Positions 49,538-58,560 of a DNA stretch of 64,000 nucleotides are shown here, piece after piece; the first letter of the stretch is position 1; each line of letters opens with the position of its first letter. The notes beneath the pieces were generated by a model. It made no database searches. It had not been told where the DNA came from and saw only the letters and a program-made list of their open reading frames with translations. Position numbers and translations under genes: made by a program. The stretch comes from Paenibacillus sp. FSL K6-1096 (GTDB lineage: Bacteria; Bacillota; Bacilli; Paenibacillales; Paenibacillaceae). The stretch spans positions 2,976,001 through 3,040,000 of the forward strand of contig NZ_CP150274.1 in the NCBI RefSeq assembly GCF_037977055.1, given 5' to 3'.

Positions 49538-50569
49538 TTGAGCATGATAGAAGTCAGAGGACTGAGCAAGTCCTTCCAGCAGGCGGTGAAGGAGCCGGGC
49601 CTGAAGGGGGCAGTGAAGCATCTGTTCATGCCCCGGTATATTGAGAAGATCGCGGTGAAGCCGCTGGATCTGACGGTTGAGACCGGCGAGACGGTGGCTT
49701 ATGTAGGCCCGAACGGGGCCGGCAAATCGACCACACTGAAGATGCTGACCGGCATTCTGAGGCCCTCTGCGGGCAGCGTATCGGTAAACGGCATCAATCC
49801 CTACACCCACAGAATGGCAAATGCGGCCCAGATCGGGGCTGTCTTCGGGCAGCGCACCCAGCTCTGGTGGGATATTCCGATCTCCGAGTCCTTCTCGCTG
49901 CTGAAGGATATCTATCAGATCCCGGATGCCCTCTACCGGAAAAATCTGGACCTGTTTACGGATCTACTGGGCATGAACGAGTTCATTCATCTGTCGGCCC
50001 GCAAGCTCTCCCTGGGTCAGCGCATGCGTGCCGATCTGGCCGCTGCCCTGCTGCATAATCCGCCGATTCTCTATCTCGATGAGCCGACCATCGGCTTGGA
50101 CATCTCCGTGAAGCAGAAGATCCGGGAATTCATCAAGCAGATCAACCAGGAGCAGCAGACGACCGTGATGCTGACCACCCATGATCTGGGCGACATCGAA
50201 GACTTATGCAAGCGGCTGATCATCATCGACCACGGGGCGATTATTTATGACGGCACGCTGAGTGAGGTCAAGGCCCGGTTTGCCTCCACCCGCGTCATCT
50301 TCTTTCAGGTCGGCGAGCCTATGCCGGAACTGTACCGGCAGCTGGAGCGGACGCCCGGATTGAAGCTGGAGCAGAGAAGCGGGCAGGAGTTCTCGGTGGC
50401 TTTTGACAGACATGAGTATAGTGCCAGTACAGTGGTCAGCAAGGTGATGAATTACGGCGAGGTGCTCGATTTCCGCATGGAGGATACCCAGATTGAGCAT
50501 GTCATTAAGGCAGTCTATGATGGACAGCTGAACCTGAACCACGGCCGGGAAACGGGGAGGATCGGTTAG
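49538..50569 (+). CDS. ABC transporter ATP-binding protein (DrrA-like exporter)
   Basis: The 343-residue ATPase has Walker A YVGPNGAGKSTTLKML, a degenerate signature ARKLSLGQRMRADLAAALL, Walker B ILYLDEPTIGLD and the TTHDLGD switch. A C-terminal regulatory stretch (~245-343) follows. The start is a TTG (49538) seven bases after AGGAGG; an ATG two codons later is too far away. It forms an operon with two DUF990/ABC-2 type permeases, so this is a three-gene exporter with a heterodimeric membrane part. The substrate is unknown. Confidence 0.88.
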   Translation: MSMIEVRGLSKSFQQAVKEPGLKGAVKHLFMPRYIEKIAVKPLDLTVETGETVAYVGPNGAGKSTTLKMLTGILRPSAGSVSVNGINPYTHRMANAAQIGAVFGQRTQLWWDIPISESFSLLKDIYQIPDALYRKNLDLFTDLLGMNEFIHLSARKLSLGQRMRADLAAALLHNPPILYLDEPTIGLDISVKQKIREFIKQINQEQQTTVMLTTHDLGDIEDLCKRLIIIDHGAIIYDGTLSEVKARFASTRVIFFQVGEPMPELYRQLERTPGLKLEQRSGQEFSVAFDRHEYSASTVVSKVMNYGEVLDFRMEDTQIEHVIKAVYDGQLNLNHGRETGRIG

Positions 50570-51379
50570 ATGCCAACTGCTGCTAAGCTCAGGAAATACA
50601 GAAGCATCGCCAGCCGCTCCCTGCAGAATGTAATGGCCTACCGCAATTCGTACATCATTAATATACTGGCGAATACGATCAATCTGGCTGCAATCTTCTT
50701 CCTGTGGCAGGGCATATACGGCGGGCGCGAGGCGCTGGGCGGCTACACCTGGGATCAGATGAAGACCTATCTGCTGGTCACCTTCCTGGCCAATTCCGTG
50801 TTGTCCTGGTACTCTGAGACGGCGATTTCCGGCAAAATCCTGGACGGCAGCGTTGCCATGGACCTGCTGAAGCCGGTGGATTTCCAGACGGCGAGATTCG
50901 CCGAGACCCTGGGCGCAAGCCTGCTGGAGGGCGCGATGAGCACGGTGCTGCTGATCCTGTTCACCACCTTTGTCACCGGCATTGCTTTTCCCCATTCGCT
51001 GACCGTCTATCTGCTATTCGTCATCAGCCTGCTCGGTGCGGTTGTTGTTAAGTTCGGGGTAGTGTATCTGGCGGCGCTGTTATGCTTCTGGTCCACCGGC
51101 TCGCTCGGCATTGTCTGGACCCGGATTGCCCTGACCAATCTCCTGTCCGGCGCTTTGGTTCCGCTTGCTTTCTTCCCCGACTGGCTGGAAAAGCTGGCTC
51201 TGCTGCTGCCCTTCCAGGCTATCATTCATACGCCGACGATGATCTTCCTGCAACAGGTAGATACGGGGGAGAGCCTGCGGCTCATCGGTATTCAGCTGTT
51301 CTGGGGAGCGGCGCTCTGGCTGGCGGGCAAGGCCCTGTGGAGCTGGGCGGTCCGCCAGGTGACGATCCATGGAGGCTAA
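50570..51379 (+). CDS. ABC-2 type permease, first of a pair
   Basis: The 269-residue protein has six membrane helices and begins directly after the ATPase stop codon (no gap). The N-terminal RSLQNVMAYRNSYIINILANTINLAAIFFLWQGIY and the later LVPLAFFPDWLEKLALLLPFQAIIHTPTMIF are typical of the ABC-2/DUF990 family. It should pair with the next gene product. Confidence 0.83.
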   Translation: MPTAAKLRKYRSIASRSLQNVMAYRNSYIINILANTINLAAIFFLWQGIYGGREALGGYTWDQMKTYLLVTFLANSVLSWYSETAISGKILDGSVAMDLLKPVDFQTARFAETLGASLLEGAMSTVLLILFTTFVTGIAFPHSLTVYLLFVISLLGAVVVKFGVVYLAALLCFWSTGSLGIVWTRIALTNLLSGALVPLAFFPDWLEKLALLLPFQAIIHTPTMIFLQQVDTGESLRLIGIQLFWGAALWLAGKALWSWAVRQVTIHGG

Positions 51380-51398
51380 GGCAGGAGGAGGACGCAGA

Positions 51399-52196
51399 AT
51401 GAAAATGACCCAAATGTTCTATCTCTACAGAAGGCTGTATGTGCAACAGCTCAAGGCAATTCTGGAATATAACAAAGACTTCTATATCCTGATGTGCTCC
51501 GCCGCCCTGACGCAGGTGCTCGGCTTCGTCTTCCTCTGGGTCATCTACGACCGGATTCCGGACATCCACGGCTGGCGCTTCTGGGAGGTCACCTTCATGT
51601 ACGCGATGATTTTCCTCACGGAAGGCGTAGGCTCCTTGTTCTTCGAAGGCTCCTGGCGGATGAGCAGACTGGTGAATATGGGCGAGCTGGACCGCTATCT
51701 GCTGCGGCCGGTTCCCGTTATCCTTCAGGTGTTCTGCACCGGGATTGGCATCAACGGGCTTGGCAATCTGCTGATCGGCGGCGTCATCGTCTGGCAGTCG
51801 CTTGTGCACAGCCCCATCGAGTGGAGTGCGGGCAAGGCGGCGGTACTGCTGCTGCTGTTCATCACGGCAGTCATCATCCGGGTGTCGATCAATCTGGCCG
51901 GCAATTCTGCCGCCTTCTGGATACGCAATGCCGGGAATGCTTTTCCGCTGATGGTGCATAACTTGTCGGACCTGGCGAAGTATCCGATTACGCTGTTCCC
52001 GCAGGCGATCCGCATCTTCATCTCTACCGTGCTGCCCTACGCCTTCATCAGCTTCTACCCGGCCACCTACATCTTCGGCAAAAGCGGCTGGTCCGGCTGG
52101 TGGCTGCTCGCCCCCGCCGCAGCCATAGGCAGTGCAGCCGCGGCCTACGGAATCTTCCGGTACGGCCTGTCCAAGTATGAGAGTACGGGGAACTGA
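51399..52196 (+). CDS. ABC-2 type permease, second of a pair
   Basis: The ~265-residue permease starts at the ATG at 51399, about seven bases after AGGAGGAGG. An earlier in-frame ATG at 51369 lies inside the first permease gene. Six helices and LEYNKDFYILMCSAALTQVLGFVFLWVIYDRIP are family-typical, with AFISFYPATYIFG near the end. It completes the exporter with the two upstream genes. Confidence 0.83.
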   Translation: MKMTQMFYLYRRLYVQQLKAILEYNKDFYILMCSAALTQVLGFVFLWVIYDRIPDIHGWRFWEVTFMYAMIFLTEGVGSLFFEGSWRMSRLVNMGELDRYLLRPVPVILQVFCTGIGINGLGNLLIGGVIVWQSLVHSPIEWSAGKAAVLLLLFITAVIIRVSINLAGNSAAFWIRNAGNAFPLMVHNLSDLAKYPITLFPQAIRIFISTVLPYAFISFYPATYIFGKSGWSGWWLLAPAAAIGSAAAAYGIFRYGLSKYESTGN

Positions 52197-52337
52197 GTGG
52201 TGGGGCGGTATGTGGCAATGCGGCGGGCGTGGCAGTGTGGCAGTCCGTCGCTCACTTGCGGTGGGTTCTGGCGGTAGACGGGGATGCTGCCGCAGGTAGG
52301 CGGGGGTAGCTACCGCAGGTTGCGGGAGGAGCCACGG

Positions 52338-52384
52338 GTGGCGGGGGGAATGAGGTGCAGAACATTTCACACTCCCCCCGCCCA
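52338..52384. terminator. GC-rich hairpin between the exporter operon and the lipoprotein gene
   Basis: GTGGCGGGGGGA and TCCCCCCGCCCAC can form a strong stem; there is no T-run. The rest of the 224-base gap (52197-52420) is very G-rich with short imperfect repeats of GGTAGxxxCCGCAGGT and shows no gene. Confidence 0.4.
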
Positions 52385-52420
52385 CTTCCGGTTACATCTG
52401 ATGAATTTATCCCTTTCATT

Positions 52421-53224
52421 TCACTCACTCTGCCCTGCAACAAACTGCCGTTTATCAAGGTCCAGCTCGTACCTCTGCGGTCCCGGTTCGGGATCGCCTC
52501 CGGCACCCACTGGCGCATACACGACTAATTGTTCGTCCTCATTGGCCGGGAACGGCGGCAACTCGGAGTAGACCAGCGTATCGTGTACGATTTCCCCCTG
52601 CTTGAAGGATACAGGGAACACTAATCCACTCTTCTTATCCATGGCAAAGGCATACGCCACCAAGCCGTGCCCCGACTTGTATTGAGGCGCAAGCAGGAAG
52701 ACCTCCGCCTGCTCGAAATGAATCACAGTAAATTCCAGCACGCGGTCAGCCGGTTGGACGAATAGGAAGGCGGGCAGCTTCAACAATACCTGATCCTGTT
52801 GACCCTTCCGGTATACGATGGAGTAGTCCGCCTGATACGTCTGCTCCCCCTCCAGACCATAGTTACTGGAGACATTCAGATGGCCCCGCTCCTCCGTACT
52901 GCTGGAGATCATCAGCAGCTCACCTTCGCCTGGTCCTGCTGAGGTTCTCGCCCGGACCGTCCCTTCCGCATTCACGGAATCGATAATGACCGATCCGGCC
53001 AGGCCATCCGGCGGAAATTGGCTCACGATGGCAGTTGCAGCGGAGGCCTCAGGTGTAGCCGAGGCCAACGCCGTCGGCGCAGCCGCATTCCCTTCCGGCG
53101 ACGCAGCCTCCGGCGTCGGCGCAGCCGAACCGGCGCCTTCCGGGCTGCTGCAGCCCAGCAGCAGGCCGAGTGCCAGTAGCACGCCCGCTGCCCGTGGTGT
53201 AGCGATCGTTTTAATGGATCTCAT
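52421..53224 (-). CDS. Hypothetical lipoprotein
   Basis: The 267-residue protein has a lipobox, LGLLLGCSS, with the modified Cys at about residue 25, so it is anchored to the outer leaflet of the membrane. A low-complexity Ala/Pro/Thr/Glu stretch (~28-65) and a beta-rich domain follow. I do not recognise the family. The ribosome site AGAGGGG lies unusually close to the ATG. It is transcribed alone. Confidence 0.7.
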   Translation of the reverse strand: MRSIKTIATPRAAGVLLALGLLLGCSSPEGAGSAAPTPEAASPEGNAAAPTALASATPEASAATAIVSQFPPDGLAGSVIIDSVNAEGTVRARTSAGPGEGELLMISSSTEERGHLNVSSNYGLEGEQTYQADYSIVYRKGQQDQVLLKLPAFLFVQPADRVLEFTVIHFEQAEVFLLAPQYKSGHGLVAYAFAMDKKSGLVFPVSFKQGEIVHDTLVYSELPPFPANEDEQLVVYAPVGAGGDPEPGPQRYELDLDKRQFVAGQSE

Positions 53225-53380
53225 TCCCCTCTGTATAACTTTGCAAGCTCTTCAATTATAAAGGGAGATGGGCGCTCACACGTGTAGAGTTTGTCTTTTT
53301 CCCATTAAAAAATAGTCATATTACAAACCGCAAGGAATGGCCCAATCCTAATATTACTAATCTCCAAATACAGCGACCGT

Positions 53381-54511
53381 CTACCGGAACATTACTTTCA
53401 GCAGCGGCGGTGTAACGAGCGTAGTCAGAATCACTGCGATAATCACACCGGTAAAATACTCCGGAAGCAGCAGCCCGCTGGCCAGACCCGTGGAAGCAAT
53501 AATCAGGGCAACTTCGCCCCGGGAGATCATTCCGGCACCAATCACCAGCGAGGAGCGGAGGCTGTAGCCCGTCAGCCGGGCACCGGTCCCGCCGCCGATC
53601 CATTTGGACAATACCGCGAACACGGTTAACACCGACACGAAGCCGATGTGGCTGCCCAGCCCCTCGAAGCTGACACTAAGCCCTATGCTGACAAAAAAGA
53701 CCGGCACAAACAGCGAATAAGCAATCGGCTCCACCTTGGACGCCACCACGTGCTTGAATGAGGTCTGTGCGATAGCGATCCCGGCGGCAAAGGAGCCGAT
53801 AATCCCGGCCATCCCCATCATCTCGGCAAAGTACGCATATCCGAACAGAATCACCAGCGCCGCCGTGATAACAGGCTCCGTTACCCGCAGCGGAGCGAGC
53901 CAGCGCATCATCCGGGGAACGGCCAGCCAGCCTGCGAGAATGGCGACGGCGAAGAAGAGCAGTTTTTTGCCGATCAAGAGAGGAAGCGAGATGTCACTCC
54001 CTGTCCCGAAGAAGCTCATCAGCACCGCCAGCAGCACCACCACGAGAATATCATCAAGCACCGCCGCCCCCAGAATGGTTGAGCCTTCCGGCGAATTCAG
54101 CCGGTCCATCTCCTTCAGGACCTGAACGGAAATGCTGACTGAGGTGGCGCTCAGGATGACGCCCAGGAAGAGGGCATTGTGGTCCGCGAAGCCGAACCAA
54201 GCTCCGATGCCATATCCGCCGATAAAAGGCAGCAGAATGCCGCCAACCGCTACCGCAAGCGCGGACTTCCAGTTCGCGCGCAGCTGATCGAGGTCGGTCT
54301 CCAATCCGGCAATGAACATCAGCAGCAGCACGCCAATCTCCGACATGTAATGAATGAAGCTGGTATCCTGCACCCAGCCGAGCACGGCCGGTCCAAGCAG
54401 GATACCGCTCAACAGCTTACCCAGCACCGCCGGCTGGCCCAGCCGGACCGACAGATCACCCGCCAGCTTGGTGAATAACAGAATCAGCAGTAAAGACAAA
54501 ATGAACTCCAC
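53381..54511 (-). CDS. Cation:proton antiporter, CPA2 family (KefB/NapA type)
   Basis: The ~376-residue membrane protein has about 12 helices. CPA2 marks are GQPAVLGKLLSGILLGPAVLG, EIGVLLLMFIAGLETDLDQLR, LSATSVSISVQVLKEM and the ion-site region AAVLDDILVVVLLA (two adjacent Asp, about residue 155), plus GMISRGEVALIIAS. It should exchange Na+ or K+ for H+. The start is a GTG at 54511, nine bases after AAAGGAG. An ATG at 54556 in the same frame falls inside the structured leader. No regulatory TrkA-N domain is attached. Confidence 0.9.
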   Translation of the reverse strand: MEFILSLLLILLFTKLAGDLSVRLGQPAVLGKLLSGILLGPAVLGWVQDTSFIHYMSEIGVLLLMFIAGLETDLDQLRANWKSALAVAVGGILLPFIGGYGIGAWFGFADHNALFLGVILSATSVSISVQVLKEMDRLNSPEGSTILGAAVLDDILVVVLLAVLMSFFGTGSDISLPLLIGKKLLFFAVAILAGWLAVPRMMRWLAPLRVTEPVITAALVILFGYAYFAEMMGMAGIIGSFAAGIAIAQTSFKHVVASKVEPIAYSLFVPVFFVSIGLSVSFEGLGSHIGFVSVLTVFAVLSKWIGGGTGARLTGYSLRSSLVIGAGMISRGEVALIIASTGLASGLLLPEYFTGVIIAVILTTLVTPPLLKVMFR

Positions 54512-54630
54512 GGTGATACTCTCCTTTTTCCCAAAAAAATCCACACGAAAAGACAAAGAGAAGCCCTTGGTGACAGGCTCCTCCTAATAACACTGAATTA
54601 TTCAGTTCTCTTTCATCAGACGCTTCTCTC
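54512..54630 (-). ncRNA. Structured 5' leader of the antiporter gene, candidate riboswitch
   Basis: The predicted transcript begins almost exactly at an outer stem whose arms are AGAGAAGC (54557-54564) and GCTTCTCT (54622-54629). Inside is a perfect 15-base hairpin, ACTGAATTATTCAGT (54592-54606). A possible second stem, AGCC/GGCT (54562-54579), competes with the outer one. Downstream a pyrimidine-rich stretch could pair with the AAAAAGGAG ribosome site. Ion transporters of this class are often under Na+, Li+ or c-di-AMP riboswitches, but I cannot assign this leader to a known class. Confidence 0.45.
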
Positions 54631-54631
54631 C

Positions 54632-54660
54632 AGTATACCTGTTCATCAATGGGCTGTAAA
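54632..54660 (-). promoter_or_regulatory. Promoter of the antiporter gene
   Basis: On the minus strand TTTACA (54655-54660) and TATACT (54632-54637) are 17 bases apart. The expected start lies 5-8 bases further on, at the beginning of the leader stem. Confidence 0.6.
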
Positions 54661-54665
54661 CCCGG

Positions 54666-54989
54666 TTACTTCAGATAGAAAACCTCGCGCAGCGGCACCA
54701 TCGGAACCGCATCGTTGAAGTCGAAGGAGCCTTCCACCATCTGCGAGGTGATCGCATTCCAGCGGTTGCAGGCCTCACTCCGGGCAATGTAGGCGAAGGC
54801 CGCCTCCGTATCCTCACATTCAAAGCAATAGAAGAACTGGTTGCCGTTCTGAAAAATCGAATAATTGCGGATGCCTGCCTTGCTGTGCTCCTCCAGAATC
54901 TCCGGCCACGGCTCCAGATGCATCTGCACATATTCCGCTAAGTATTCCTGTTTCACCTTCCAGGTCCAAGCCAGCTTGTTGCTGCTCAT
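54666..54989 (-). CDS. rhaM: L-rhamnose mutarotase-like protein RhaM
   Basis: The ~107-residue protein has WTWKVKQEYLAEYVQMHLEPWPEILEEHSKAGIRNYSIF and ENxFY-like NQFFYCFECED, plus ending residues around VPLREVFYLK, the pattern of rhamnose mutarotases, which interconvert alpha and beta L-rhamnose. The start is the ATG at 54989 with GGGAGGG seven bases upstream. No rhamnose isomerase, kinase or aldolase gene is nearby, so its role here is unclear. Confidence 0.8.
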   Translation of the reverse strand: MSSNKLAWTWKVKQEYLAEYVQMHLEPWPEILEEHSKAGIRNYSIFQNGNQFFYCFECEDTEAAFAYIARSEACNRWNAITSQMVEGSFDFNDAVPMVPLREVFYLK

Positions 54990-55095
54990 CCTGATGCCCT
55001 CCCCTTTAATCTTTGATCTGATCATATCACATAATTATTGCATTTGAATATGTCCGATTTAGTCATGGGGACAGCAAACAGGATACTGTTCGGTC

Positions 55096-56250
55096 TCATA
55101 CACTGATTCCGGCTTCATTCGGACGGAGAATGGCGGAGCCAATCACCAGCAGCACCGCAGCCATCAGGCCCAGCACCGCAAACGGAAGCCACAGCTCGCT
55201 CCAGCCGCCGCCGGTCGCGGCAATATCCACCGCCTGGATAGCCCATTTCTGCGGCGTAAAGTTAGCCAGCTTCTGCATATAATCCGGCATGATGGAGATC
55301 GGCCAGAAGCAGCCGCCCAGCATACAGGTCGGAGTGAGGATCAGAGAGTTCAGCATCCCGGCATTGCGCGGATTGCGGATCAGGCCGGCAACGGTGCTGG
55401 CGATCCCCATGGAGACCAGCATGAATGCTGCCAGCACCAGGAAGTAGAGGACGAGCGGCAGCCCGTAGTCGTAGCGGAGCACCCATTTGCCCAGTACCAG
55501 CACGACAAGGATCTGAATCAGTCCAACCAGGAAGCTGCCCAGGAAATTCCCGAGCGCGATCTCATACGAGCGGACCGGAGCGCTGAACATGCGCATCATG
55601 GTCCGTCCTACGCGGTCATCCATAATCAGAGTAACGGAGCTGGTAATCAGCATCATCAGGAACATCAGCGTCAGCCCGGTAATGGTGCCCAGCGTCTGCC
55701 GCGGATACAGGTTATAATCGGTGCGCAGGCTTCCAACGTTATGCTGCTCCGCCTGCTTCAATACAGCGGCGAATTGCGTCTGCGGATCTCCGGTGCCGCC
55801 GGCAGCTGCCGCCTGTGCCGCTCCGGCCATGTTCGCGGCGATTGCAGCGGCGTTCATTTTGGCCACAATCGAGCCTTCGCTGGTCCGCAGTTCATATATG
55901 CGAAGCTGTGGCTGCTCCCCCGCCAGCAGTGCCGCTGAGTATCCGGGAGGAATCCACAGCCCCGCTGAGCCCTCCTGCCGGGTCGTGGCTTCCTTCAATG
56001 CAGCCTCACTCCCGCGCGCCTCCAGCTTGTAATCCCCCGTCTTCGCCAGCTCTGCCAGCAGATGACTGCCGGCGGGGCCTGTGTCCGAGTTCACGTACAG
56101 GAGGGTGTCCGGTTTATCCCCGGCGCCTCCGCTAAGTGAGATGATCGCCGCCACCACAACACCGGGAAGCAGGATGAAGATCATCATCCCTCTGGCCGTG
56201 CCGATGCTGCGTTTGACCATGTTCCAGGCAATAGTCATTATTTTATTCAT
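55096..56250 (-). CDS. ABC-2 type permease, second of a pair
   Basis: The ~384-residue protein has one N-terminal helix, a large extracellular domain (~45-180), then five or six helices ending AVLGLMAAVLLVIGSAIL. This is the ABC-2 (YhgE/NatB-like) layout. The family segment DDRVGRTMMRMFSAPVRSYEIALGNFLGSFLVGLIQILVVL is present (residues ~205-245). The start at 56250 overlaps the upstream permease by four bases; the longer frame to 56322 is inside that gene. Confidence 0.85.
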   Translation of the reverse strand: MNKIMTIAWNMVKRSIGTARGMMIFILLPGVVVAAIISLSGGAGDKPDTLLYVNSDTGPAGSHLLAELAKTGDYKLEARGSEAALKEATTRQEGSAGLWIPPGYSAALLAGEQPQLRIYELRTSEGSIVAKMNAAAIAANMAGAAQAAAAGGTGDPQTQFAAVLKQAEQHNVGSLRTDYNLYPRQTLGTITGLTLMFLMMLITSSVTLIMDDRVGRTMMRMFSAPVRSYEIALGNFLGSFLVGLIQILVVLVLGKWVLRYDYGLPLVLYFLVLAAFMLVSMGIASTVAGLIRNPRNAGMLNSLILTPTCMLGGCFWPISIMPDYMQKLANFTPQKWAIQAVDIAATGGGWSELWLPFAVLGLMAAVLLVIGSAILRPNEAGISV

Positions 56251-57410
56251 TGGTAGCCCACCTTCCGGTATGACACAATCATAGCCCCGAGCAGCGCTGC
56301 ACATATCAGACACATAACCCACAGATTCGGGAGAAGCTGCTCCAGACCGGAGTGCAGCATCATCCGGATCATCGCCTGCTGTACCCAGTGGTTCACCGTG
56401 AACATCCCGGCGCTATTCACCCAGGTATCGGGGAGAGGCAGCATTCCGCCGCTGATGAAGGTCATTACAATCGTTATAATATTGATAATATTGACTGCCG
56501 TAGCCGACTTGCGGCTAAAGAGACAGACGATCGCGGAGAATGTAACCGAAGCAGTTATCATCAGCAGGCAGAATACCAGCAGCAATCCCGGACGGTTCCC
56601 CCAGTAAATTCCGAACAGCCGGTTGGACAGCAGAATAATGGTCAGGCATTGCAGGATACTCACCAGGGTTACGCTCAGAATTTTGCCAGTGAACACGTGC
56701 CAGCCCTTGACCGGCATGGAATTCAACCGGAAAAGCGTATGATTCTCGCGGTCACCGAACAGCGAGGTGGTTACGATCAGCCCGCTATACAGCAGGAACA
56801 TCAGCAGCATGGAAGCCCCGTAGAACTGGCCCGCTGTATACGATCTCCCGCCATTATTGAGATCTCCCATCACCACGGCCGCCTGCTCAGTGACTGCCGG
56901 GGAAGCCGCAAGAGCCTCTGGCCCGAGCGCAACCGCTGCCGCCTGCTTATAGTTAAGCGTGCGCAGGAAGTTGTCGAAGGCCGTTCCGGCAATCCGGTTG
57001 TCGGAATGGCTTTTGCCGAGGATGAACTCCAGCTCTGCCTTCTGTCCGCTCTGCACCTCCCGGTCGAAGCCCGGGGGAACAATCACAGCATAAGCATATT
57101 TACCGGTGCGCAGCCCGCTCTCTGCCGCCTCCCGGCTCTGCGCGTCTACAGGGATAATGACTTCCTTAACCTCCGGTTTCTCCAGAAAAGCCGCAATCAT
57201 TGCAGACGTCCCTGCGCCCCCGCCGCCCGTATTCACAACAGCCACGTGCACCGGTTTAATCCCGGCCCCTTCCTTCACCCCCACCACTCCCGAGAGCGAA
57301 ACGCCCAGCAGGAAGATCAGCACCAGCGGCAGCAGAAACATATTGATCAGCATCGACCGGGAACGCAGCAGCCGGCGCAGCTCATACACCATAATGATCC
57401 AGGTATTCAC
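56247..57410 (-). CDS. ABC-2 type permease, first of a pair
   Basis: This 387-residue permease has the same layout as its neighbour: an N-terminal helix (INMFLLPLVLIFLLGVSLSG), an extracellular domain of ~150 residues, then six helices. DRENHTLFRLNSMPVKGWHVFTGKI matches the conserved cytoplasmic loop. Together with the ATPase 12 bases upstream it forms a heterodimeric exporter of the type used for bacitracin-like or lipid-targeting stress. Confidence 0.85.
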   Translation of the reverse strand: MNTWIIMVYELRRLLRSRSMLINMFLLPLVLIFLLGVSLSGVVGVKEGAGIKPVHVAVVNTGGGGAGTSAMIAAFLEKPEVKEVIIPVDAQSREAAESGLRTGKYAYAVIVPPGFDREVQSGQKAELEFILGKSHSDNRIAGTAFDNFLRTLNYKQAAAVALGPEALAASPAVTEQAAVVMGDLNNGGRSYTAGQFYGASMLLMFLLYSGLIVTTSLFGDRENHTLFRLNSMPVKGWHVFTGKILSVTLVSILQCLTIILLSNRLFGIYWGNRPGLLLVFCLLMITASVTFSAIVCLFSRKSATAVNIINIITIVMTFISGGMLPLPDTWVNSAGMFTVNHWVQQAMIRMMLHSGLEQLLPNLWVMCLICAALLGAMIVSYRKVGYQ

Positions 57411-57422
57411 ACTCTTCCCTCC

Positions 57423-58370
57423 TTAATCCCGCAGCGTGCGGCCGGTCAGACTGAGGAACAGCGTCTCCAGATCCGGCTCTTCAATGTTAAGGGAAGCGAT
57501 AATCCCTTCATGTCTGGCGAAAATAAACAAAATATCCTGCAGCGCACTTTGCGAGGACGGAAGATACAGCTCAATCGTCTCCGCTGCCGCCTCGACCCGG
57601 GTGATCCGGGGGTGCTGCTTCAGCTCATTGATCAGCGCAGGGGAGATATTCGCCGCCTTCACGACGATTCTCTCCTCATGGGCAACCCGCTCCCGCAGCT
57701 CGCTCTCCGTGCCGCAGGCGATAATATGCCCCTGATCCATAATGGCCACCCGGTCACAGATCGCCGCCACCTCCTCCATATAATGACTGGTATAGATCAC
57801 CGCCGAGCCCATCCGGTTGAGCGCCTTGACCGATTCCAGAATATGATTGCGCGACTGGGGATCAATGCCGACGGTCGGCTCATCCATAATGATCAGACGC
57901 GGGCGGTGCATGATGGCGCAGGCGATGTTGAGGCGTCTTTTCATCCCGCCGGAGAAGGTGGACGGCTTATCCCCCGCCCGGTCGCTCAGGCCGGTGAAGG
58001 CCAGCGCCTCCTGTGTCCGCTCCTTCAGCAGCTTGCCGCGCAGGCCGCACAGCTTGCCGAAGAAGCTTACATTATCGGCTGCCGACATGTTCTCGTATAA
58101 CGCCAGCTCCTGGGGAACGAGTCCGATCCGCTTTTTGACCTCAATCGGCTTCTCTTGTACTGACAGACCATCGATCCGGATCTCCCCGCTGTCGGGCCGA
58201 AGCAGTCCGCAGATCATGCTGATGGTCGTGCTCTTTCCGGCCCCGTTCGGGCCGAGCAGGCCGAAGATCTCACCCTCCTCTATATTGAAATTCACGTGAT
58301 CCACAATAAGCTTGCTGTCATACCTCTTCACGACATCCCTTAATACGGCCAGTGCCATAGTTATGGTCAT
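57423..58370 (-). CDS. ABC transporter ATP-binding protein of the ABC-2 exporter
   Basis: The 315-residue ATPase has Walker A GLLGPNGAGKSTTISMI, signature TFSGGMKRRLNIACAI, Walker B LIIMDEPTVGID and the YTSHYMEE switch. The ATG at 58370 is nine bases after GGAG; a second ATG at 58358 is possible. It is the first gene of a three-gene operon that faces the divergent sensor kinase gene across 190 bases, which suggests control by that two-component system. Confidence 0.9.
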   Translation of the reverse strand: MTITMALAVLRDVVKRYDSKLIVDHVNFNIEEGEIFGLLGPNGAGKSTTISMICGLLRPDSGEIRIDGLSVQEKPIEVKKRIGLVPQELALYENMSAADNVSFFGKLCGLRGKLLKERTQEALAFTGLSDRAGDKPSTFSGGMKRRLNIACAIMHRPRLIIMDEPTVGIDPQSRNHILESVKALNRMGSAVIYTSHYMEEVAAICDRVAIMDQGHIIACGTESELRERVAHEERIVVKAANISPALINELKQHPRITRVEAAAETIELYLPSSQSALQDILFIFARHEGIIASLNIEEPDLETLFLSLTGRTLRD

Positions 58371-58437
58371 CCCCCTGTTCTCCTCGTTCTTATATTCTGA
58401 TTGTACTCCGCCCCCGGGTGCAGCCGCAGGTCCTAAA

Positions 58438-58458
58438 GGTCATATGCTTGAGGTGACC
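58438..58458. promoter_or_regulatory. Candidate response-regulator operator
   Basis: GGTCA and TGACC are arranged as an 11-base-spaced inverted repeat, with a further AGTCAT half-site just right of it. It lies in the middle of the divergent region between the ABC operon and the kinase gene. Confidence 0.35.
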
Positions 58459-58560
58459 AAAGTCATCTCCTGAACAGCAGCACTCTTATGCTAAGATGGA
58501 GATAGCTGACGCCGGGCGCTGCCCGGGACAACGAATGATTGTAAAAGGAAGGGCTGAAAC

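Noticed and set aside
56352..58100. A 582-residue plus-strand frame opposite the ABC permease and ATPase genes
   Set aside because: It is rich in His/Arg/Gln/Pro as expected for antisense of these genes and crosses two real genes.
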